From Alphaproteobacteria bacterium (GTDB taxonomy: Bacteria > Pseudomonadota > Alphaproteobacteria > Sphingomonadales > Emcibacteraceae): a stretch of DNA of 37,352 bases. Location of the stretch: the NCBI GenBank assembly GCA_020446675.1, contig JAGREE010000020.1, forward strand, positions 1 to 37,352. The letters are read 5' to 3'. Below are positions 23,270 through 31,642 of the stretch, piece after piece; the stretch's first letter is position 1; each line of letters begins with the position of its first letter. The position numbers and the translations under genes are program-made. The notes beneath the pieces were generated by a model, which worked only from the letters and a program-made list of their open reading frames with translations, was not told the DNA's origin and did not search any database.

Positions 23270-25690
23270 ATGCTTGGAAACTATATAAAAGTAGCTTATC
23301 GGAACATTGTTAAGAACAGAATTTATACAGTAATTAATCTTCTTTCTCTTGCGATTGGCTTAAGTGTATTTTTATTCAGTTCCCTTTTTATTCATTATGA
23401 ATATACCAATGATGTCTTTTTTCAAAAACATGACCGTATTTATACTCTTGGCTCAAAAATTAATGAAAATGCCAATATAGGCATTGATCAGGTCAATGCT
23501 GTCCCCTCCGCCATTACGCCTTTAATCAAAGCTGAACTGCCGGAAATAGAGGCAGTTTCACGAACAATCGTCCGAAAACTACTTTTTACCGTGGGTGGAG
23601 ACGCTTTTTATCAGAAGGCAAGGTTTGCGGACGCTGCGCTTTTGCGGATATTTGACTTTGAGTATATTCAGGGCGATGAAACGGCACTGGATAACCCGAC
23701 GGGAATAGTGATTACCGAAACGGCAGCAAAAAAATATTTTGGCGACAAAAACCCGATCGGCCATAGAATGATGATTAATCATAAAACGGATATGGTGGTT
23801 CGCGCCGTTATCAGAGATGTGCCCGCCAACAGCCAGTTTAATTCTTACTTTATTGAAAGAACGCCTTTTGAAATACTGTTGCCAATAGCGTCAATGGAAT
23901 CAATTACGGGATTTCATCCTGACACGAACTGGGAAGATAGCTACCCGATTAATATGACGTATGTGCTGCTTCCTGAAAATTTGGATCAGGACTGGCTTAA
24001 TAGCCAACTAAGGGGAATTTATGCGCGACATTACCCGGAACAGGCCAAAAGTTTTATAACGGGATTATTTGCCCTGCCTTTGGTTGAGGCCAATATTGCC
24101 ACATGGCAACTGATTAATCTGCCGATATTTACGACAGTCAGGATATTGGGGCTTCTGGTGCTTTTGATTGCCTGCGTTAATTATATAAATCTTGCCACCG
24201 CCATGGCCATGAAACGTACCCGTGAAGTGGGGCTTCGCAAAACGCTTGGGGCCGGTCCTTTTCAGCTTCTGCTTCAGTTTATAACGGAAAGCCTTGTGGT
24301 CACATCCAATGCCATGATGCTTGCTATTGCCCTGCTTGAATTTATCATTCCGCTTTTTAATTTGGTGACAGGCAGGGCTTTAAGCATGATTTATGTAAGC
24401 ACCCTGCCCTGGCTATTGCTTACGGTGCTTATTGTCGGGTTTATTTCCGGCAGCTATCCTGCCTATCAGATCATCAAAACCGCTGCCGGTGAAGCGCTGC
24501 GAACATCGGGCATTAAAGGAAAATCTTCAAGCTGGGTTCGTGGTCTTATGCTTGGGGTTCAGTTTACCATATCGGTTTTTATACTGGCGCTTGTGTTTGT
24601 GGTTATGGCGCAAAATAACCGGGTGGAAGAAAAAAGTACCATATTTCCAAAAGACAGGATTTATACGCTTGACGGGCTTGATCAGGCGGAAATTGCAAAA
24701 GCCCGTGAAAGCCTGAGAAACGCGATGAAAGCCATTCCCGGCGTGGAAAATTTCAGTCTTTCTTCTCAGGTCCCCTTTGAAGGGACTATAACATCAAATT
24801 CCGTTTCAACGACCCTGAATGATTTTTCAAATACGGTCAATATTGATCAAATTAACATTGATCACGAATTTCTGGATGCCTATGACATTGCCCTTGTGAC
24901 CGGCCGAAAACTGTCGTTACAGGATTTTCAGAAGCCGGATGATGGCCGTTTCAATGTTGTAGTCAACGAAATGGCACTTAAATCCCTTAAAATTGCTAAC
25001 CCGAATGAGGCCATTGGCCGGGAATTTTATCTGGATATGGGTGAAAATAATGTCATCACTTATCATATCATCGGGGTGATGGAAGATAAAAATATTCTGG
25101 GGTTTCATAATGATATCAAGCCATTTTATATGTTTTCCAAGCCGGACGGATACAGGATCGCATCCATCAGGCTATCTGCCTCAGCCAATCAAAAGCAAAC
25201 TATAGAAGCGATTAACACAGCCTGGAAACGTGTTATTCCGGATTACCCGGTTCAGGGACGGCCACTTACTGATATATTTCAGGATATGTATGGCATATTT
25301 GAATGGATTACAAAATCGCTGGGGGCATTTTCCCTGCTGGCCTTTTTTCTGGCTCTTACCGGTTTATTCAGCCTGTCGGCTTTTATGGCGGAACAGAGAA
25401 CCAAGGAAATCGGCATCCGAAAAGTTTATGGCGCAACGCCGGGGCAGATTGTTCAGTTTCTCATCCTGCAATTTTCAAAGCCCGTGATGTGGGCTCTGCC
25501 GTTTGCCATCGCTTTTGCCTATGTTGCCTCAAACACTTACTTGGAATTTTTTGACGACCCTATTGCCCTGCCCTATGGGTCCCTGCTTATGGCGGGGCTG
25601 ATTGGGCTTATCCTCTCCTTTATCACTGCGGCGTGCCAGGCATACAGCGTTGCCATGCGAAGTCCCGTCAATGCCCTTCATCATGAATGA
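23270..25690 (+). CDS. FtsX/MacB-type ABC transporter permease, stand-alone
   Basis: This inner-membrane protein of about 806 aa is built from two FtsX-like halves. A first membrane helix at about 21-42 precedes a large periplasmic MacB core domain. Membrane helices then follow, with the FtsX hallmark REVGLRKTLGAG. After a fifth helix and a second periplasmic domain comes the C-terminal FtsX set with KEIGIRKVYGATPGQIV. Permeases of this build work with a MacB-type ATPase in efflux or envelope mechanics. No ATPase or periplasmic adaptor gene is adjacent, which is unusual. I chose ATG 23270 (MLGNYIKVAYRNIVKNR), nine bases after AAGGGG; ATG 23264 is an alternative. The longer frame from 23207 starts inside the sigma-54 promoter. 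Confidence 0.9.
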   Translation: MLGNYIKVAYRNIVKNRIYTVINLLSLAIGLSVFLFSSLFIHYEYTNDVFFQKHDRIYTLGSKINENANIGIDQVNAVPSAITPLIKAELPEIEAVSRTIVRKLLFTVGGDAFYQKARFADAALLRIFDFEYIQGDETALDNPTGIVITETAAKKYFGDKNPIGHRMMINHKTDMVVRAVIRDVPANSQFNSYFIERTPFEILLPIASMESITGFHPDTNWEDSYPINMTYVLLPENLDQDWLNSQLRGIYARHYPEQAKSFITGLFALPLVEANIATWQLINLPIFTTVRILGLLVLLIACVNYINLATAMAMKRTREVGLRKTLGAGPFQLLLQFITESLVVTSNAMMLAIALLEFIIPLFNLVTGRALSMIYVSTLPWLLLTVLIVGFISGSYPAYQIIKTAAGEALRTSGIKGKSSSWVRGLMLGVQFTISVFILALVFVVMAQNNRVEEKSTIFPKDRIYTLDGLDQAEIAKARESLRNAMKAIPGVENFSLSSQVPFEGTITSNSVSTTLNDFSNTVNIDQINIDHEFLDAYDIALVTGRKLSLQDFQKPDDGRFNVVVNEMALKSLKIANPNEAIGREFYLDMGENNVITYHIIGVMEDKNILGFHNDIKPFYMFSKPDGYRIASIRLSASANQKQTIEAINTAWKRVIPDYPVQGRPLTDIFQDMYGIFEWITKSLGAFSLLAFFLALTGLFSLSAFMAEQRTKEIGIRKVYGATPGQIVQFLILQFSKPVMWALPFAIAFAYVASNTYLEFFDDPIALPYGSLLMAGLIGLILSFITAACQAYSVAMRSPVNALHHE

Positions 25691-25736
25691 AAATCCCCAC
25701 CGGAAGTGAGCTATATGCTCTTCCCGGCGGGGATTT
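25691..25736. terminator. Bidirectional terminator between convergent genes
   Basis: The outer stem AAATCCCC (25691-25698) / GGGGATTT (25729-25736) continues inward through an ACCGGAAG / CTTCCCGG pairing. It starts directly at the permease stop codon, and CAATTTT follows. The convergent methyltransferase gene ends 33 bases away. Confidence 0.8.
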
Positions 25737-25768
25737 CAATTTTAAATACCCTGTGTTCCTGATTAGTC

Positions 25769-26512
25769 TTATTTAAATTTCAGGAATGGAATAAGCATAG
25801 GGACTTCGTTCAGATATTTGTTATAGCGTTCACCAAGCAGGGTGCTAATGTCCTTTTCCTCATGCGGGATGGCAATCAGAATTTCGGCTGTCATCATGGT
25901 CGCAAAGAGAAAGTGACCAGCAGTCATGGTTGGTGTTGACCAGAAAGCGAAAATAAAGCCGGTATAAAGCGGGTGTCGCACCAGTTTATAAAAGAGCGGC
26001 TGAACAAATTTAAAGCCTGTAGGTGTTTTCCCGGTGAAATTGGCATAGATCTGTTCAAGTCCGAAAAGTTCAAAATGATTGATCAGAAATGTAGAAACCA
26101 GTGTGATTCCAAATCCGCCAAAGAAAGCAGCCCAAAGGACATAAATCCAAAAATTGCTTTCAAGCTGCCAGATCACATCGGGCATTGGACGCCAGTAATA
26201 ATAAAGTACAAACAGACATACGCTTGAAACCAGCACATAAGTGCTTCTTTCCATCGCTTTTGGAATAATTTTTGTCCAGCGTTCCTTAAACCATGGTCTG
26301 GCCATAATAGAATGTGTTGATGCAAAAAGCGCCAGCAGCGCAATGTTGATCAGAATTGAAGAGCCGAGAGAGCTAACCGCTCCGCTATCAATCGTTTTTG
26401 TAACAAAAGGCAAACTGTCAAAATTGCCGACAAAAGCGACCAGATATAGAAACGACAGTAAAAATAATACGTAACTCAGCACTCCGTAGAGTAAAATAAA
26501 TAATCTTCCCAT
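25769..26512 (-). CDS. mddA: Methanethiol S-methyltransferase (MddA) family membrane protein
   Basis: MddA methylates methanethiol with S-adenosylmethionine to give dimethyl sulfide. The 247-aa integral membrane protein has about six hydrophobic segments. Family-typical stretches are ASTHSIMARPWFKERW, AMERSTYVLVSS, FLINHFELFGLEQ and the C-terminal LVRHPLYTGFIFAFWSTPTMTAGHFLFA followed by EEKDISTLLGERYNKYLNEVPMLIP, the isoprenylcysteine-methyltransferase-like cofactor region. I set the start at ATG 26512 (MGRLFILLYG) because AAAGGAAA stands just upstream; the frame can be extended 11 codons to 26545 without a good site. NnrU-like relatives share the fold, but the ERSTYVL and FGLEQ segments favour MddA. 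It stands alone between a terminator and a divergent gene. Confidence 0.8.
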   Translation of the reverse strand: MGRLFILLYGVLSYVLFLLSFLYLVAFVGNFDSLPFVTKTIDSGAVSSLGSSILINIALLALFASTHSIMARPWFKERWTKIIPKAMERSTYVLVSSVCLFVLYYYWRPMPDVIWQLESNFWIYVLWAAFFGGFGITLVSTFLINHFELFGLEQIYANFTGKTPTGFKFVQPLFYKLVRHPLYTGFIFAFWSTPTMTAGHFLFATMMTAEILIAIPHEEKDISTLLGERYNKYLNEVPMLIPFLKFK

Positions 26513-26721
26513 TTTTATTTCCTTTAGTGAAATTGATTCGTTCAAGTAGGCAGATAACTACCTATGAAAGTAATTTTAAGCTAGTTCACAAACTGTACTC
26601 TTTTAAAATCAATGACTTAAAGTAATAAATATGGTGTTATTTTCTCTTCTGAACACTTGCAAATACTATTTTGCCCGGACAGGAATATAGGCTAAGCTCC
26701 AAATATGAAGGGGAGCATTTA

Positions 26722-27456
26722 ATGATATTACGACGTTTTATGAGAAATGTCACCAAACAGAATTGGCTTGCTGTCGGGCTTGATCTGATTGTCGTGATTG
26801 TTGGTATCTTCCTCGGCTTACAGGTTCAGTCATGGTATGATGGACGCGAGGCAAAATTACAGGAATATAAATATCTTGAAAACCTGCATCAGGATATTGA
26901 AGCGGGCGTAAACCTGATCTCAGACGGGCTAACAGAACAACTGGCCATTCAGGATGGCATCATCAATATTCTGGATTACTATGCTGGCGATAAAGGACTG
27001 GATGAGCTGACAAATGCCGACTGCAGTGCCCTCGCCCTTTCCCACAAGCAGGCAAATCCCATTTCCAACCTGCCTGTCGCACAGGAACTGATTAGCAGCG
27101 GTAATTTTCAGATTATATCAGATGAGCGTATCAGAAGGGCGATGTCGGATTATGTCTCCATTCTTGATCTGCTGAGTGACCGACGGGAAAGCACCCAGCT
27201 TTTTATGGTGGATATGACTTCCCTTTACCCGGAAATTATTGATGTTGATCTTAAAATTGCCCGAAAAAGGCTTGAGAATATCCCGCCTTCCCACCAGTGT
27301 CATTTTGAAGCGGGCGCGCACAACACGCTGTTTAAAAACCAGCTTGCCATGAATTCAACAAGGCAGTGGCAATTAACCCGCACCATTGAAGAACAGCTTG
27401 CCTCGCTTGAAAAACTGCATCATCTGGTTGATGAAAAGCTTAGGATGAGCCATTAA
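26722..27456 (+). CDS. DUF6090-like membrane-anchored protein
   Basis: This is a 244-aa protein with one N-terminal membrane anchor. The opening RRFMRNVTKQNWLAVGLDLIVVIVGIFLGLQVQSWYDGRE matches the common bacterial pattern of a short basic helix, an aromatic residue, a hydrophobic helix ending in GLQ and then a Trp, as in DUF6090-type proteins. The rest is a mainly helical, charged domain facing either periplasm or cytoplasm (residues 50-244), with no catalytic motif visible and two Cys, one in NADCSALALSH and one in PPSHQCHFEAG. The role is unknown. ATG 26722 is preceded by AAGGGGAG, so I prefer it to the longer frame from 26671. Its end overlaps the convergent membrane-protein gene by 4 bases. 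Confidence 0.75.
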   Translation: MILRRFMRNVTKQNWLAVGLDLIVVIVGIFLGLQVQSWYDGREAKLQEYKYLENLHQDIEAGVNLISDGLTEQLAIQDGIINILDYYAGDKGLDELTNADCSALALSHKQANPISNLPVAQELISSGNFQIISDERIRRAMSDYVSILDLLSDRRESTQLFMVDMTSLYPEIIDVDLKIARKRLENIPPSHQCHFEAGAHNTLFKNQLAMNSTRQWQLTRTIEEQLASLEKLHHLVDEKLRMSH

Positions 27457-28274
27457 GATAGTTTTTCTGTCGCTCTGACCGCATAAATGGCCGTTGCGGA
27501 AGCGATGACAATGATAATTATGGATATAAAAAATGCCAATAGCTCAAAACCATAATTGATTTTAAGCAGTGTATCCATCGGATTGATGGTTTTATCCTCA
27601 GTCAGTTTTCTGACCAATGGATTGCGTACATAATAAATCAGCCCCGAATAATTATAGAGCAGCGCCAGAGTGGCGACATAAAGTGAGATTAATAATTTAT
27701 AATCTATCACTTTAACTAAATCAATTATCCTATTTATATAAAAAGATAATTTATGGTTATTGATTTTTATTAAAACAACAGTGATCAGAAAAATCATGGT
27801 CAAAAGGGGCTTAATCAAAAATTGACTGATAAATGTGGACCATCCTTCATTTGTTAACAGATCGAGCAAAAGCCCTGCCCCATAAATACTGAACCATGTG
27901 ATAGGGATCAGAAAAAGTAAGGGCTTAGAACAGGTTTTGATTTGTTGCCAGACGTCACTGATAGAGACAGGGGTCTTTTGTGTGCTTTCAAGGGATATAA
28001 ATATTATAATGCTTATGAACAGATAATTTTTCGCATTTACAATAAAACTGTAAATGGCCAGTAGCCCCTCGTCCTTTATAAATTGATATGTGACATCCTC
28101 ACCAGACTGATAAGAGGATTGCGTGAAAATACCGGGAATTTTGATCAGTATCACCATGATCAGATAAAGCAGAATGCCATAAAAAATAATGGTAAAATAT
28201 GATTTGCCGACCCGCTTTGGTGCGGAAATGCTGTATTTCAGAAAATCACCGAATGAATGCTTTTGTTCTGACAC
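27453..28274 (-). CDS. Multi-pass inner-membrane protein, unknown function
   Basis: I do not recognise this protein. It has 273 residues and about six strongly hydrophobic segments (near 26-46, 85-100, 120-140, 155-175, 200-220 and 245-265) with short polar loops, one of them carrying SLESTQKTPVSISDVWQQIKT. The N-terminal 25 residues are cytoplasmic-looking (SFGDFLKYSISAPKRVGKSYF). The start is GTG at 28274 with AGGGG about 10 bases ahead. It is the third gene of a minus-strand unit: the FAD oxidoreductase ends 11 bases upstream. Its A/T-rich codons differ slightly from the oxidoreductase. A transport or membrane-anchoring role for that pathway is possible but is inference only. Confidence 0.75.
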   Translation of the reverse strand: MSEQKHSFGDFLKYSISAPKRVGKSYFTIIFYGILLYLIMVILIKIPGIFTQSSYQSGEDVTYQFIKDEGLLAIYSFIVNAKNYLFISIIIFISLESTQKTPVSISDVWQQIKTCSKPLLFLIPITWFSIYGAGLLLDLLTNEGWSTFISQFLIKPLLTMIFLITVVLIKINNHKLSFYINRIIDLVKVIDYKLLISLYVATLALLYNYSGLIYYVRNPLVRKLTEDKTINPMDTLLKINYGFELLAFFISIIIIVIASATAIYAVRATEKLS

Positions 28275-28285
28275 GGCAGTTTCCC

Positions 28286-29647
28286 CTAAATGCGTTGATT
28301 GAGGATTATTTTACTACCATCAAAATAGCGCTTTAATTGGAACGGGGAAAGATCAATGCCACTGTCCTGCCCGCTGATCATACCGGCGATTGCTTTTCCG
28401 GCACCGGGGCCGATCCCGAAGCCATGGCCGCTAAAGCCCGTGGCGATATAAAAGCCGGATATTTTTTCGCTTTCACATATGACGGGGACAGCATCCGGCG
28501 TGGTTTCAATCATTCCGGCCCAGCTTTCAGCAAATTTAATATCCGTAAAGGCGGGAAATAGACGGGTGAAAGCTTTAGCCATAGATTTTAGCACTGGTTC
28601 GTCGGGGTCAGGGTTTAACACTCTTGTCCGCTCAAACGGGGACGGCGTATCCATCGGCCAGCGAACCGGAATGGAAAGTTCATCAAAAAAATCGCCACCA
28701 ATGGTCAGGTTTAAATGCTTAATTTCCGCAATAAACGCAGGCAGGAATTTAAGCGCATAACGGAATGTGGACGGGGTGATCGAATGGTTCATATAGGATT
28801 CACTGGCAATCGTATAGCCGCCATCCTGCCGCCGTCGCAGGCCAAGTCCACCGCCGTAAAGTTCCCCGTCAAATAGTTTTTCACGCGCTTCTGTGCGGGC
28901 AACGATGCCTTTTACTTTTAACTGAGGCAGGTGAATACCGTGAAAGCGGCAGAACATTGAGGTCCATGCCCCACCGGCGCAAAGCACCTGCTGTGCTTTG
29001 ATCGTGCCATATTCCGAGATGACACCGGACACGCGCCCGGCCGAAAGTTCCATTCCCCTTACTGCGCATGTGGTGAGGATTGTTGCCCCTGCCCTTACCG
29101 CCGCCCGGGCAATGGCGGGGGCCGCCAAATGGGGTTCCGCCCGCCCGTCACTTGGTGTATGAAGGGCGCCGGGCCAGTTTTCGGATGCGCCGCTGATATG
29201 GTTTTTAATCTCCGCCGCACTCAATAGACGCGTATCAAGGCCAAAATGTTTGGCGGTCTTTAGCCAGTCTTCATATTCAGCAAGCTGCTTTTCCGATTTG
29301 GCTGCATAAATGCAGCCGGTCTGTTGAAAACCGACATCCTCGCCAATATCCTGTTCCAGATTTGCCCAGATTTTCATGCTTTCAATCATCATGGGCAGTT
29401 CACGGGCATCGCGATACTGTTTTCTGACCCAACCCCAGTTGCGACCGGATTGCTCACCGGCAATATGCCCTTTTTCGCATAGGACAACATTTATTCCGGC
29501 TTTTGCTAGAAAATAGGCAGTTGAAACCCCGACAATTCCCCCGCCAATAATCACCACATCGGCGGAACTTGGGATTTTATCCGGGCGAATAAACGGCTTT
29601 TCCCAGGTTTGGGAAACGATATTATTAGGGATTGGCTGTGTCATCAT
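28286..29647 (-). CDS. FAD-dependent oxidoreductase, DAO family (amino-acid/amine oxidase-like)
   Basis: This 453-aa flavoenzyme of the DadA/glycine-oxidase group probably oxidises an amine or amino acid. The dinucleotide-binding motif is at about 34-60 (VVIIGGGIVGVSTAYFLAKAG ending in CEKG), followed by the diagnostic EQSGRNWGWVRKQYRD. The C-terminus has the second FAD segment FYIATGFSGHGFGIGPGAGKAIAGMI. No signal peptide or membrane segment is seen, so it is cytoplasmic or peripheral. The N-terminus is 30 residues longer than minimal family members. It begins six bases after the DUF1326 stop codon and is followed within 11 bases by the membrane protein. The substrate cannot be inferred: D-amino acids, gamma-glutamylputrescine or sarcosine-like amines are options. 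Confidence 0.9.
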   Translation of the reverse strand: MMTQPIPNNIVSQTWEKPFIRPDKIPSSADVVIIGGGIVGVSTAYFLAKAGINVVLCEKGHIAGEQSGRNWGWVRKQYRDARELPMMIESMKIWANLEQDIGEDVGFQQTGCIYAAKSEKQLAEYEDWLKTAKHFGLDTRLLSAAEIKNHISGASENWPGALHTPSDGRAEPHLAAPAIARAAVRAGATILTTCAVRGMELSAGRVSGVISEYGTIKAQQVLCAGGAWTSMFCRFHGIHLPQLKVKGIVARTEAREKLFDGELYGGGLGLRRRQDGGYTIASESYMNHSITPSTFRYALKFLPAFIAEIKHLNLTIGGDFFDELSIPVRWPMDTPSPFERTRVLNPDPDEPVLKSMAKAFTRLFPAFTDIKFAESWAGMIETTPDAVPVICESEKISGFYIATGFSGHGFGIGPGAGKAIAGMISGQDSGIDLSPFQLKRYFDGSKIILNQRI

Positions 29648-29653
29648 GAATGA

Positions 29654-30286
29654 TTACCCGCTGACAATCATCCGCGATGTAAATCCGTTGGTGCCGGAAT
29701 AGGACCACTGTCGGTCCGGATCATCATGGGTATGGATGACAGACTCATACTGCACATAGTGGTAAAAGGCTTTGTTGGGAAGGCCATCAACAGTGATCAG
29801 CCCGCCGTCAATGCCGCGAAGCGGTTTCATTTCGACTTCTGATGCCGGGGTTTTATATTTCAGCACCAGATCATCCTGACGGGTCACTTCAAGGGGGACA
29901 ACCTCAACCGATCTGGCCTGCTTTGAATATCCGGCAAAGGCAACAGGGAAGATCGCCTTGAATGCTTCCATCTGATTATCATTCATTTTGTCATCAACAT
30001 AGATGCGAGCCCATTTTCCCATTTCAAAACTGACCAGAAAACGAACCCCGGCCAGATCCATATCACCGATATTTCCTTTTTCAATTTCTATCAGGCGATT
30101 GCCATCACAGCGCAGTTTGGTCGGCAGGCCGAAGTTACAGGGGCATAGGATTTCGCAGCTGCAGCATTCCGCAACATTGGCTTCAAATGACCATGTGGTT
30201 TCTGCCTTTGCCGGCTGGCTCAAAAACACGGGGCTGATAGCGGCCGCGCCGATCAGTTTGTTAAAATCGCGTCTTTTGATGGTCAT
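29654..30286 (-). CDS. Tat-exported DUF1326-family protein
   Basis: This is a 210-aa protein with a Tat leader (KRRDFNKLIGAAAISPVFLSQPAKA, twin Arg at 5-6) and then a DUF1326 domain. The domain begins with the Cys-rich WSFEANVAECCSCEILCPCNFG, with Cys at 41, 42, 44, 48 and 50, suggesting a metal- or cluster-binding site. DUF1326 proteins have no settled function. They are often encoded with a DUF2182 metal-binding membrane protein, which is missing here. The strong GGAGGGG just before the ATG suggests it is well translated. As first gene of the three-gene operon with the FAD oxidoreductase and a membrane protein, it may supply an exported, metal-containing component. Confidence 0.88.
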   Translation of the reverse strand: MTIKRRDFNKLIGAAAISPVFLSQPAKAETTWSFEANVAECCSCEILCPCNFGLPTKLRCDGNRLIEIEKGNIGDMDLAGVRFLVSFEMGKWARIYVDDKMNDNQMEAFKAIFPVAFAGYSKQARSVEVVPLEVTRQDDLVLKYKTPASEVEMKPLRGIDGGLITVDGLPNKAFYHYVQYESVIHTHDDPDRQWSYSGTNGFTSRMIVSG

Positions 30287-30598
30287 TTACCCCTCCATTT
30301 TGTTTGGATAAGGATTAAGTCTACATCATTTAAGGACTTTATTCAAAAACTATTAGGATTGCAGAAAAGCACAAGCATGCTGGATGAACCGTACTTTTGC
30401 CTAGTGGGTGCTTATGATTAAACCGGATTTACTTAAACCGTCTTTTTAAATTGCTGAATAGTCAGTTCAAGTGCTGCTGGTTTTCAAGCTTTATCATTTT
30501 TCGCACCATCGCATACTATTTCCTTTTATACTTGCAAAATACAAGTAAGATGTTATTCTTTGATTACTTTCATTTAACAAGTAAAAAAGGAAATAAGA
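30287..30598. other. Divergent promoter region, 312 bp
   Basis: This AT-rich gap separates the divergent DUF1326 operon and the metallo-beta-lactamase-fold gene. It contains the palindrome at 30529-30547 on the plus-strand side. On the minus side I found no convincing promoter. The overlapping plus-strand 82-codon frame from 30451 runs into the next gene in another phase and is not coding. Confidence 0.6.
30529..30547 (+). promoter_or_regulatory. Palindromic operator candidate upstream of the MBL-fold gene
   Basis: TACTTG (30529-30534), seven bases, then its exact complement CAAGTA (30542-30547). A third CAAGTA lies at 30578-30583. The palindrome overlaps a possible -35 (TTGCAA, 30532-30537) with a -10 TATTCT at 30554-30559 after 16 bases. 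The layout suits repression, perhaps by an HxlR- or MarR-type protein. Confidence 0.5.
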
Positions 30599-31570
30599 AT
30601 GCTACCCAAACTGTTTATCATCACTGCAATTGCCCTACTCATCACCAACATGGGTATGGCACAGTCACCACCCGCTGGCTTTGTTCCCCCGCCACTTAAC
30701 CCAAAAGGGGTATTGTTAAAGACTGTACCGATTGGATCTAATGTCTATGCACTGGAATCTTCCCGCCCACCTGTTGATAATGCCGGTTTTGTTGTGGGTG
30801 AAAATGGTGTGCTGGTGATCGACAGTCATATAAACGGTGAAATGGGAAAACAAATCATTGATGCGGTCAGGTCAGTCACTGACAAGCCGATACTCTATCT
30901 GGTCAACACCAACGGTCATGCTGACCACACTTTTGGCAATTACGTTTTTCCGCCGGAAACAAACATTATCGCCCAGAAACAGACTAAAGTGATGATGAGC
31001 CCGCCGCTGGAAGAATTAAAGAAAAGAAATCTTGTTCTTGTGGGTGGTGATAAAAATGCTTTCATAGACGTTGAAAAAAGAATGCCCAACATGACCTTTG
31101 ATCAATTTATGGAAATTGATCTGGGCGGCATTACTATTGAGCTTCATCATTTCGGTGCCGGGAATACATTTGGCGATACTGTGGTCTATATTCCGGCCGT
31201 AAAAGCGGCATGGACCGGCAATCTGCTCTTTGGTGACGGCTCCATTCCTTTTTTGCTTCTTGGCAACACCAAAGCTTATATCAATACATTGACCGCATTT
31301 CAAAAAGCACTAGACCTTAAGATCATAATACCAGGGCATGGAATTCCGGCCAATACAGCGATTTTTGACCGTTATATTGATTATTTAAAAACACTGGAAG
31401 AAGCAGTTCAAATGGCGAAGGAGAAGAATTTAACGCTTGAGGAAACCTTAAAAGCCGTAACGCTTGAGAACCGTTTCACAATTCCGGAAAATCTGTCCAG
31501 TCATGATTTTTATGCAGGACTTCATCCGTTTAACGTACAGAAAATCTATCTTGAAAGAACTGAAAAGTAA
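30599..31570 (+). CDS. Exported metallo-beta-lactamase-fold hydrolase with divergent metal site
   Basis: This 323-aa protein has a Sec signal peptide (cut near GMAQ, residue 21) and one metallo-beta-lactamase-fold domain. In the zinc motif HxHxDH the first His is Asn105 (NTNGHADHTFGN). The later His of the GxxHTxGD motif is Asn189 (FGAGNTFGD), and the bridging Asp of TGDLL is Asn208 (TGNLLFGDG). His107, Asp109, His110 and His247 (IIPGHG) are kept. So one metal site is intact and the other looks altered, implying a mononuclear or different chemistry. A known periplasmic group has this kind of sequence, but its substrate is unknown to me. AAAAAAGGAAA precedes the ATG. Confidence 0.87.
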   Translation: MLPKLFIITAIALLITNMGMAQSPPAGFVPPPLNPKGVLLKTVPIGSNVYALESSRPPVDNAGFVVGENGVLVIDSHINGEMGKQIIDAVRSVTDKPILYLVNTNGHADHTFGNYVFPPETNIIAQKQTKVMMSPPLEELKKRNLVLVGGDKNAFIDVEKRMPNMTFDQFMEIDLGGITIELHHFGAGNTFGDTVVYIPAVKAAWTGNLLFGDGSIPFLLLGNTKAYINTLTAFQKALDLKIIIPGHGIPANTAIFDRYIDYLKTLEEAVQMAKEKNLTLEETLKAVTLENRFTIPENLSSHDFYAGLHPFNVQKIYLERTEK

Positions 31571-31601
31571 AAAATGATAAGTGCGGATTAGAAAATAAAA
31601 A

Positions 31602-31621
31602 AAGGGGCAATATTGCCCCTT
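31602..31621 (-). terminator. Terminator of the universal stress protein gene (bidirectional)
   Basis: A perfect 20-bp palindrome AAGGGGCAATATTGCCCCTT lies 21 bases past the stop codon of the minus-strand stress gene. On that strand it is followed by TTTTTTATTTT. It also ends 51 bases past the metallo-beta-lactamase-fold gene and may serve both. Confidence 0.85.
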
Positions 31622-31642
31622 CTTCATTTATGATATTATTTT

